From positions 1 through 5,663 of the forward strand of contig JANWIS010000134.1 in assembly GCA_025449775.1 (NCBI GenBank): a stretch of 5,663 nt of DNA. The letters are read 5' to 3'. Below, piece after piece: positions 1 to 5,663 of this stretch; position 1 is the stretch's first letter, and every line of letters starts with the position of its first letter. The stretch is from Ignavibacteriaceae bacterium. GTDB lineage: Bacteria; Bacteroidota; Ignavibacteria; Ignavibacteriales; Ignavibacteriaceae. Under the pieces are notes generated by a model. It was not told the DNA's origin and ran no database searches. It was given only the letters and a program-made list of their open reading frames with translations. The translations under genes were made by a program, and so were the position numbers.

Positions 1-5
1 ACTAT

Positions 6-1439
6 ATGCAGAAATCAATTTCAAGAACAATTTCGGAATTTTCAATCAAGCTAAAATACGAAGACTTACCAGCAGAAGTCGTTAACGAAGTAAAAAGATA
101 CTTGTACGATTCAATCGGCTGTGCTTATGGAAGTTATCACACAAAAGATGTGAACATCATCAGAGATATTTACAAAGAAATGGGAGGAAAAGGTGAAGCA
201 ACAGTAATTGGCTTTGGTGATAAACTTCCTGCTGTTAACACAACGCTAATTAATTCTTTGATGATTCGTGCACTCGACTTCAATGATATTTATTGGAAAG
301 AAGATCCGTCTCATCCATCTGATATAATTCCTGCTGCACTTTCTGTTGGAGAAATGGTTGGTGCTTCGATGAAAGAAGTTATCACGGCAATTGTTCTTGC
401 TTATGAATTTGAGCAGAGACTTTGTTTGTTCGCTGTTCCAGGAATCCGTGAACGCAAATGGCATCACGCAACTTTAACACAATTTGTTTCTCCGATTGTA
501 GCCGGAAAGATGCTTGGATTGAATGAAGATCAAATGGTAAACGCAATTGGAATCAGCGGCAGTCATAATCACACAATCGGATGCCCGACTGCAGGTAAAT
601 TAACAATGATGAAAAACACGGTCGATCCGATGGCAGTTCAAAGCGGGGTTCTTGCAGCATTGATGGCAAAAAAAGGTTTCAGCGGAACTGAAAATGTGTT
701 CGAAGGCAAAGAAGGATTTATGGATACATTTCTGGGATGGAATGCAAAAGAACAAAAAGTTGAACCGATGAATATGAGAGGAAGAGATGGAGTTTCTGAA
801 TGGAAATGGAATCTGGACAAACTAATCGGTGGATTAGGTGAGAGTTATAAAATTATGGAATGCAGTATGAAAGCGTTCCCGACCGAAGCCTTAACTCACA
901 CACATATTTCTGCTACTTTAAAAGTTGTAACAAAAAATAATATCAGTTATGATCAGATAGATTCTGTAACTCTCACAACTTTAGCACAGGCTTATGATAT
1001 ACTTTTTGATCCTCACAAGTACAGACCTGAATCAAGAGAAACAGCAGATCACTCACTTCCCTATTGTATTGCTGCAGCTTTGGTCGATCATAAAGTAACT
1101 ACTCAATCATTCAGTGATGAGAAGTTAAAAGATCCGAGAATCTGGGAAGTGATAGACAGAATTAAAGGTGAGCCATCGATTGAATTTGAGAAAATGTTTC
1201 CTGCAAAACAGCCGAGTAAAGTTGTTGTTAAAACAAAAGATGGAAGAGAATTTTCAGAATATCTTGAATTCCCGAAAGGTGATCCGAGAGAACCAATGAC
1301 GATGGAAGATCTCGATAACAAATTCGAAGCTCTTTCAGAAAAATTATTGATGGCAGGCAGGAGAAAAGAAGTAAAGGAAGCTATATTTAACGCAGACCAA
1401 TTAACTGCAAAAGAGTTTATGAAGAAGCTGAAAGTATAA
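6..1439 (+). CDS. MmgE/PrpD family dehydratase, 2-methylcitrate dehydratase-like
   Basis: This 477-residue protein matches the MmgE/PrpD family in length (E. coli PrpD is about 483) and motifs. Members dehydrate 2-methylcitrate to 2-methyl-cis-aconitate in cytosolic propionate breakdown; some act on citrate/cis-aconitate, and a branch decarboxylates cis-aconitate to itaconate. Visible motifs: LRYEDLP-like KYEDLP (18-22), ALDFND (89-94), the HPSD segment (103-106), WHHATL (152-157), MMK with Lys203, KAFPTEALTH with His298, ETADHSLPY (345-353), and the tail PKGDPREPMT (423-432). Asp91, His103, a His at 153/154, Lys203 and His298 align with known active-site positions of the family. Residue 95 is Ile where relatives usually have Thr. 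The helical domain spans roughly residues 5-275 and the C-terminal domain 280-460. The ATG at 6 puts the N-terminus where family members start, but only five bases upstream are visible, so a ribosome site cannot be judged. The neighbouring citrate lyase genes suggest a tricarboxylate substrate. The family call is sure; the exact substrate is not. Confidence 0.93.
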   Translation: MQKSISRTISEFSIKLKYEDLPAEVVNEVKRYLYDSIGCAYGSYHTKDVNIIRDIYKEMGGKGEATVIGFGDKLPAVNTTLINSLMIRALDFNDIYWKEDPSHPSDIIPAALSVGEMVGASMKEVITAIVLAYEFEQRLCLFAVPGIRERKWHHATLTQFVSPIVAGKMLGLNEDQMVNAIGISGSHNHTIGCPTAGKLTMMKNTVDPMAVQSGVLAALMAKKGFSGTENVFEGKEGFMDTFLGWNAKEQKVEPMNMRGRDGVSEWKWNLDKLIGGLGESYKIMECSMKAFPTEALTHTHISATLKVVTKNNISYDQIDSVTLTTLAQAYDILFDPHKYRPESRETADHSLPYCIAAALVDHKVTTQSFSDEKLKDPRIWEVIDRIKGEPSIEFEKMFPAKQPSKVVVKTKDGREFSEYLEFPKGDPREPMTMEDLDNKFEALSEKLLMAGRRKEVKEAIFNADQLTAKEFMKKLKV

Positions 1440-1446
1440 ACTTTAA

Positions 1447-1530
1447 TGTCATTGCGAATCCCGATTTATGGGGATGAAAGCAATCTGTTGATTCAGAGAT
1501 CGCTTCGTCATTTCATTCCTCGCGATGACA
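1447..1530. repeat. REP/MITE-like imperfect palindrome in the intergenic gap
   Basis: The outer arms TGTCATTGCGA (1447-1457) and TCGCGATGACA (1520-1530) are reverse complements apart from one pair that would be G-U in RNA. The inner arms AAGCAATCT (1478-1486) and AGATCGCTT (1497-1505) pair at 8 of 9 positions around a 10-base loop. A side hairpin, ATCCC (1458-1462) with GGGAT (1471-1475), lies in the left half. The core words GTCATTGCGA and GAAGCAATCT resemble a dispersed palindromic repeat I recall from many bacterial genomes, including Bacteroidetes relatives. Only one copy is in this window, so its repeat status is inferred. It fills most of the 110-base gap between the PrpD-like gene and the lyase genes, and would form a strong hairpin if transcribed. 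It lacks a clear U-tract directly after the stem, so it is not called as a terminator. Confidence 0.72.
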
Positions 1531-1549
1531 ATTCAGGGAAAAATAAAAT

Positions 1550-2767
1550 ATGAAACAAATAAAAAAATCCTCAGCCGGTATTCACGGCGATTCTGTCCGT
1601 TCCGATTGCTACATTGAATTGGAAATCAAATCAAGCGGCGGAATAAAATTAAATTTAAAAAGTAAAGTTGAATCAATGTACGGTGATTCAATCCGTAAGC
1701 TAATACTTGATATGTGCAAATTTTTTAATATTAAAAATGCTCAAATATTACTTGAAGACTATGGTGCTCTTCCTTTTACACTTGCAGCAAGATTTGAAAC
1801 GGCTGTAAAAAGAATTTTCCCGTCAACAAAAAAAGAATTTCTCCTTCCCATTTCAAAAAAAACTATTTACAAATCTGCTAAAGACAGATTGAGAAGAAGC
1901 AGACTTTATCTTCCCGGAAATGAGCCTAAATTTTTTATTAATGCCGGTCTGCATGAACCGGATGGATTAATTCTGGATTTGGAGGACAGTGTTGCACCTT
2001 CGCAAAAAGATGCCGCACAATTGTTAGTTAGGAATGCACTTCGCTCGGTTGATTTTTATGGCGGAGAAAGAATGGTTAGAATAAATCAATTACCAAAAGG
2101 ATTGGATGATTTGAAATTTATTGTTCCTCATAATGTTCATGTTATTCTCATTCCAAAATGTGAATCAGCAAGGCAAGTGAAAGATGTTGAAAAAGAAGTT
2201 GAGAAGATTAAAAAACAAAACAAAATAAAAAATGATGTATACTACATGCCGATAATCGAAAGTGCACTTGGGGTTATTAATTCATTTGAGATTGCTTCTG
2301 CATCAAAAAATAACTGTGCACTTGCCGTTGGTTTGGAAGATTATACTGCTGATATCGGTACTCAAAGAACTGATGAAGGAAGAGAAAGTTTCTTTGCAAG
2401 AAGTATGGTTGTAAATGCTGCACGAGCTGCCGGAATTCAGCCGATTGATTCAGTTTATTCTGATGTTTCAAATATGCAGGGATTGAGAGAAAGTGTTCTT
2501 GAAGCAAAATCTCTTGGCTTTGAAGGCAAAGGTTGTATTCATCCTCGACAGGTAAAAGTTGTTCATGAAGCATTTGCACCAACCACAGAAGAAATTGAAA
2601 AAGCAAAGAAAATCGTTCTTGCATTTGAAGACGCTGAGAAAAAAGGATTGGGTGTCGTTTCTCTTGGCAGTAAAATGATTGATCCACCAGTGGTAAAGCG
2701 TGCAATGAAAACTATCAATCTTGCATTAATGAATAATCAGATCAGCAAGGATTGGAGAACAATATGA
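1550..2767 (+). CDS. Fused citrate lyase acyl carrier (gamma, CitD) and beta (CitE) subunits
   Basis: This is a 405-residue fusion of two proteins that are normally separate. Residues 1-90 match the acyl carrier subunit CitD: AGIHGDSVRSDCYIELEI aligns with the E. coli CitD N-terminus, placing Ser18 at the prosthetic-group serine (Ser14 in E. coli). MYGDSIRKLILD (43-54) and DYGALPFTLAARFE (70-83) match its later conserved parts. After a lysine-rich linker (about 91-112) comes CitE of the HpcH/HpaI aldolase family: RRSRLYLPGNEP (115-126), ILDLEDSV (141-148), RIN (177-179), PKCES (202-206), PIIESALGV (234-242), GLEDYTADIG (261-270), CIHPRQ (329-334) and KGLGVVSLGSKMIDPP (365-380). Glu145/Asp146, Glu237 and Asp264 are candidate metal or substrate ligands. 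The beta subunit cleaves citryl-ACP to acetyl-ACP plus oxaloacetate in the cytosolic lyase complex. ATG 1550 fits the CitD N-terminus; only a weak AGGG (1535-1538) lies upstream. Citramalate specificity is possible. Confidence 0.93.
   Translation: MKQIKKSSAGIHGDSVRSDCYIELEIKSSGGIKLNLKSKVESMYGDSIRKLILDMCKFFNIKNAQILLEDYGALPFTLAARFETAVKRIFPSTKKEFLLPISKKTIYKSAKDRLRRSRLYLPGNEPKFFINAGLHEPDGLILDLEDSVAPSQKDAAQLLVRNALRSVDFYGGERMVRINQLPKGLDDLKFIVPHNVHVILIPKCESARQVKDVEKEVEKIKKQNKIKNDVYYMPIIESALGVINSFEIASASKNNCALAVGLEDYTADIGTQRTDEGRESFFARSMVVNAARAAGIQPIDSVYSDVSNMQGLRESVLEAKSLGFEGKGCIHPRQVKVVHEAFAPTTEEIEKAKKIVLAFEDAEKKGLGVVSLGSKMIDPPVVKRAMKTINLALMNNQISKDWRTI
2754..2757 (+). promoter_or_regulatory. Ribosome binding site for citF, with ATGA stop-start overlap
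   Basis: GGAG lies six bases before ATG 2764, inside the last codons of the upstream gene. That ATG shares bases with the upstream stop TGA (2765-2767), giving an ATGA overlap at 2764-2767. A TTG in the same frame at 2752 would place its own start upstream of the GGAG, so ATG 2764 is preferred. The overlap suggests translational coupling of the two lyase proteins. Confidence 0.75.
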
Positions 2768-4320
2768 AATTGATTAAAAATAATATTGGCCGATTAGTTC
2801 CAACTGAAGTGAACGGAGAAACTCAAGTTCCATTTAAAGGAGTTGATAAGTACAAACCAAACGGAGTTAAAGCTAAACCACCGATTCATTCGTGTATGGA
2901 ATATCCGAAAGATTGGAATAAAGTCATAAAAGATTTAAAGACTGCTTTGAGGAAAGCAGGATTAAAAGACGGAATGACTATTTCAACTCATCATCATTTA
3001 AGGAACGGTGATTTAGTTACAAATATTCTGTTTGATACAATAAAAGAAATGGGAGTAGAAAATATCCGCTGGTTCCCATCTGCTTCTTTTCCGGTTCACT
3101 CTCATTTAATAAAATATCTTGAAGATGGAACTATTCATCACATCGAAGGAAGTATGAATGGACCTCTTGGCAAATTTACTTCTGAAGGAAAGATGAAAGG
3201 CGTTGGAGTTCTTCGTTCACACGGAGGAAGATATCAGTCAATCCAGGATGGAGAAGTTCATATCGACATTGCAGTAATTGCAGCTCCAACAGCCGATCCT
3301 TTTGGAAATTCAACTGGTGATCGTGGTAAATCAGCCTGCGGATTAATTGGTTTCGCTTTGGCTGATTCAGAGTATGCCGATAAAGTAATTGTTGTTACAG
3401 ATAGTCTGGTTCCATTTCCATGTGTTCCATGGCAGATTCAGGGAAATAATGTTGACTATGTTGTTGAAGTTGATTCGCTTGGTGATCCAAAAAAAATTGT
3501 TTCAGGAACAACTGAAGTAACCAAATCACCGGATCGTTTACTCATCGCAGAATATATAGCAGATTTTATTGAAGCAGCAGGAATTATGAAAAACGGATTT
3601 TCACTTCAGGCTGGTGCCGGCGGAACTAATCTTGCATTTCTTTTATTCTTAAAAGAAAAAATGAAATCAAAAAATGTAAAAGCAAGATTTATGCGAGGCG
3701 GAAGCACAAAGTATCTTGTTGAACTTCTTGAAGAAGGATTAACTGATTACATCCTTGATGGACAAACTTTTGACCTCGATGGAGTTAGAAGCATGAGAGA
3801 AAATGCAAACCATGTAAACACATCTCCTTTTACAAGCTACAATTTTCATGGCAAAGGAAATTTTGCTTCAATGGTTGATGTTGCAGTTCTTGGTGCAACA
3901 GAAGTCGACGTAAATTTTAATGCAAATGTTGTCACTCATTCTGATGGTTATCTTCTGCATGGAATCGGAGGATGGCAGAACTGTCTTTATTCAAAATGTT
4001 CGATACTTGCCATTCCATCTTTCAGGGACAGAATTCCGGTCATTGTTGATGAGGTCACAACTCTTTGTGGTCCCGGTGAATTGATTGATGTGATTATTAC
4101 GGAAAGAGGAATTGCAATTAATCCACTGAGAAAAGATTTATTGAAAGCGGTGAATGATTCTCCACTTCCAATCAGAGATATTAAGCAAATCAAAAAAGAA
4201 GTTGATGAAATTTGCAGTGGAGCTCCGGTAAAACCAAAAGTGAATAAAAATAAAGTTGTTGCAATAATTAAATGGGTTGATGGAACAGTGTTGGATTCGG
4301 TATTCCAGGTTGAGAAATAA
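2764..4320 (+). CDS. citF: Citrate lyase alpha subunit (citrate:acetyl-ACP transferase)
   Basis: The 518-residue product matches the citrate lyase alpha subunit along its whole length (E. coli CitF is about 510). CitF swaps the acetyl group on the acyl carrier subunit for citrate, giving citryl-ACP for the beta subunit and releasing acetate; it belongs to the CoA-transferase superfamily. Conserved segments shared with E. coli CitF include DGMTISTHHHLRNGD (69-83), SHGGRYQSIQDGE (152-164), PTADPFGNSTG (175-185), PDRLLIA (256-262), GFSLQAGAGG (278-287), ATEVDVNFNANV (378-389) with Glu380, SDG (393-395), RIPVIVDEV (423-431), ERGIAINP (447-454) and a C-terminal VDGTVLDSVFQVEK (505-518). No signal peptide or membrane segment is seen, so it is cytosolic. 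The start at ATG 2764 is chosen for its GGAG site and ATGA overlap with the fused subunit gene. Citramalate lyase has a homologous alpha subunit, so the acid used is not settled by sequence. Confidence 0.93.
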   Translation: MKLIKNNIGRLVPTEVNGETQVPFKGVDKYKPNGVKAKPPIHSCMEYPKDWNKVIKDLKTALRKAGLKDGMTISTHHHLRNGDLVTNILFDTIKEMGVENIRWFPSASFPVHSHLIKYLEDGTIHHIEGSMNGPLGKFTSEGKMKGVGVLRSHGGRYQSIQDGEVHIDIAVIAAPTADPFGNSTGDRGKSACGLIGFALADSEYADKVIVVTDSLVPFPCVPWQIQGNNVDYVVEVDSLGDPKKIVSGTTEVTKSPDRLLIAEYIADFIEAAGIMKNGFSLQAGAGGTNLAFLLFLKEKMKSKNVKARFMRGGSTKYLVELLEEGLTDYILDGQTFDLDGVRSMRENANHVNTSPFTSYNFHGKGNFASMVDVAVLGATEVDVNFNANVVTHSDGYLLHGIGGWQNCLYSKCSILAIPSFRDRIPVIVDEVTTLCGPGELIDVIITERGIAINPLRKDLLKAVNDSPLPIRDIKQIKKEVDEICSGAPVKPKVNKNKVVAIIKWVDGTVLDSVFQVEK

Positions 4321-4322
4321 AA

Positions 4323-5663
4323 TTACGGCTGTGGTTTGTACTTATTCAATCCCCCGCCTGTTGTAGTTATCCAAACATTTCCATTCTCATCGCGTGCAGA
4401 AGCTCCGATGTTATCTGCACTGATCAATGAATTAAATGTATTAAATAACATAGAAGAATTCTGCGGATCTAAAACCAAAAATCCTTCAGAAGTCGCAAAC
4501 CATTTGTTATCACTTCCGTCAATAAAAATATGATTGATATTATTCTGCGGTGTACCGAATAAAAAATTAGTGAAGCTGCTTCCATTCCAATATGAAGCTC
4601 CTCCTCTTCCAGCAGTATCAGGTAAAAAACAAAACCAGATATTATTTAAACCATCAGAAGCAATAGAAGAAATAGTTTTAGATGGATAGTTATGAGCAGG
4701 TTGTAAAACCGGAGTGAAAATTTCGTTTTCAAAAATAAATATTCCATTACTCTTTGTTCCGATCCAGTTATTATTTAATGCTTCGATATAAATATCATTT
4801 ATCCAGTCACCACTTGAAGGTTCATTATAAACAGTCCAGTTGATTCCATCAAACTTCACAAGATTTGCTGTTGTTCCAATCCAGCAGTTTCCACCGGAAT
4901 CAAACTTCATAGTTTTAATAGTTTCTGAAATTAATCCTGAATTATCAGAATTATAAATTGTCCAGCTGATTCCATTATAAACTCCGATGCCAAAGTCTGT
5001 TCCAACCCAAACACGATTCTGGTTATCAATCGAAATACAATTTATTTTGTTTCCTGGAATTGGTGAATTTAAAGTGGTAAAATTTTGAAATGATAATTCA
5101 TCAAACCTGATTAGACCTCTATCTAAAGTGCCAATCCATTTTGTGCTGTTATTATCGAGAGCAATTGCCGTAAGTGAATTTGACTGGATACCGGAATTAA
5201 AAACCTGGTAATCAATCCATTCAGATGTATCGCGCAACAATTCAGTATAACTGTTTGTCTGACTGCTTTGAACAATAGCTTCTATTTCTGTTTCTCTATG
5301 ATTGAACAAGCTGAATTTAATTTGGTACTCACCTGGCAATAAATTTTGAAGAGTTGATGGAGTTACTTTGTTCAAAGAGGAATCATTCAGAATAATATTT
5401 GCACCGGCCGGAACTGTCTGTAGAGAAAGATTTCCGTACATAGAAGGATCAGCACTGATGTCAATATCCAGAAATAATTTTTCATTTTCATTCAAAGTAA
5501 CGGTAAGAACTGTATCTTTAAAATATTTTTTCTTCAAAGCAATTTCATAAAACCCGGCTTCGATATATGAAATGCTGTCGGGAGTTAATCTGCCGGTATT
5601 TTTATCGTTCTGAAAAATTGTAAAACCATCAGGAGTTGAATTCACGTGAATGAAACCTTGAGC
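4323..5663 (-). CDS. PEGA-domain and seven-repeat beta-propeller protein, 5'-truncated by the window edge
   Basis: The minus-strand frame stays open to the window edge (446 visible residues, beginning AQGFIHVNSTPDG) and ends at TAA 4323-4325. A GTG at 5645 could be read as a start, but it falls inside the first PEGA domain (about residues 3-70) and would cut its first strand, so the true start lies beyond 5663. A second PEGA domain covers about 77-140, with the hallmark pattern VPAGANIILND and LLPGEYQIKF. Seven repeats of the two-component-regulator propeller type follow (about 162-442), with conserved Trp at 176, 219, 261, 300, 343, 388 and 431 and motifs such as WIGT and FDGINWTVYN. The chain ends six residues after the final GGLNKY with no membrane helix, kinase domain or sorting domain. 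PEGA domains are common in surface or lipoprotein-type proteins, so an extracytoplasmic binding or sensing role is likely; the ligand and any N-terminal anchor are unknown. No functional link to the lyase genes is evident. Confidence 0.88.
   Translation of the reverse strand, partial: AQGFIHVNSTPDGFTIFQNDKNTGRLTPDSISYIEAGFYEIALKKKYFKDTVLTVTLNENEKLFLDIDISADPSMYGNLSLQTVPAGANIILNDSSLNKVTPSTLQNLLPGEYQIKFSLFNHRETEIEAIVQSSQTNSYTELLRDTSEWIDYQVFNSGIQSNSLTAIALDNNSTKWIGTLDRGLIRFDELSFQNFTTLNSPIPGNKINCISIDNQNRVWVGTDFGIGVYNGISWTIYNSDNSGLISETIKTMKFDSGGNCWIGTTANLVKFDGINWTVYNEPSSGDWINDIYIEALNNNWIGTKSNGIFIFENEIFTPVLQPAHNYPSKTISSIASDGLNNIWFCFLPDTAGRGGASYWNGSSFTNFLFGTPQNNINHIFIDGSDNKWFATSEGFLVLDPQNSSMLFNTFNSLISADNIGASARDENGNVWITTTGGGLNKYKPQP
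4338..5180 (-). repeat. Seven tandem beta-propeller repeats within the PEGA-propeller gene
   Basis: Seven degenerate protein repeats of 39-45 residues follow the pattern I-x-x-I-x-x-D-x-x-x-N-x-W-I-G-T, then a G-[LI]-x-x-[FY] strand and often WTxYN. Spacing between the conserved Trp residues is 43, 42, 39, 43, 45 and 43. Repeat 5 is the most divergent: WIGT becomes WFCF and a GRGG insertion follows. Seven copies are enough for one closed seven-bladed propeller (inference from family structures). Confidence 0.85.

Noticed and set aside
246..467. Short minus-strand frames inside the dehydratase gene (246-467, 638-820 and 1103-1321)
   Set aside because: All are antisense shadows of a strongly conserved coding gene, without ribosome sites or family motifs.
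1447..1549. Rho-independent terminator or riboswitch in the intergenic gap
   Set aside because: The stems are palindromic, but no run of T follows the right arm and no known riboswitch core is recognisable; the repeat explanation fits better.
2277..2705. 142-codon open frame on the minus strand, rich in Gln and Leu
   Set aside because: It lies wholly antisense to the well-conserved CitE domain. Its low-complexity composition is what results from reading that A/G-rich strand backward, and it shows no recognisable motif.
2752..2754. TTG as the start of citF
   Set aside because: ATG 2764 has a well-spaced GGAG and an ATGA overlap; the TTG lies upstream of that site and adds only four non-conserved residues.
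3987..4193. Minus-strand 68-codon frame inside citF
   Set aside because: It is antisense to conserved citF segments and has no independent coding evidence.
4336..4533. Plus-strand frames opposite the propeller gene (4336-4533 and 5368-5550)
   Set aside because: They oppose clear propeller and PEGA repeats; the repeat pattern on the minus strand explains the sequence.
5643..5645. GTG as the start of the PEGA-propeller gene
   Set aside because: The frame continues upstream with PEGA-like residues (GFIHV) to the window edge, so this Val is internal.

Overview
This window looks like a chromosomal fragment from a low-GC, A/T-rich bacterium of the Bacteroidetes/Chlorobi/Ignavibacteria group. Three things suggest this: the base composition and lysine/asparagine-rich proteins, a surface-type protein that joins PEGA domains to a two-component-regulator-type beta-propeller, and an intergenic palindrome of the 'GTCATTGCGA...GCAATCT' type. 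The lineage is an inference from style; no rRNA or marker gene is present.

Positions 1-4320 hold three plus-strand metabolic genes. The first (6-1439) is an MmgE/PrpD-family dehydratase that most resembles 2-methylcitrate dehydratase. An 84-base imperfect palindrome (1447-1530) follows. Next is a fused citrate lyase protein (1550-2767): an N-terminal acyl carrier (gamma, CitD) domain joined to a C-terminal beta (CitE) lyase domain. Its stop codon overlaps the start of the alpha subunit CitF (2764-4320) in an ATGA arrangement. The lyase pair therefore supplies all three subunits of a prosthetic-group-dependent citrate (or citramalate) lyase from two reading frames. The maturation genes citC, citX and citG are not in the window.

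Positions 4323-5663 hold a minus-strand gene that converges on citF with only two bases between the stop codons. It encodes the C-terminal part of a protein with two PEGA domains and seven propeller repeats. It is cut by the window edge and appears unrelated to the lyase genes.

Working idea (inference): the PrpD-like enzyme interconverts a tricarboxylic acid and its dehydrated form, and the lyase splits the hydroxy acid. On citrate this would give acetate plus oxaloacetate. A citramalate or methylcitrate variant cannot be excluded from sequence alone. No CRISPR array, tRNA, rRNA, transposase or prophage gene was seen, and no intergenic stretch exceeds 110 bases.
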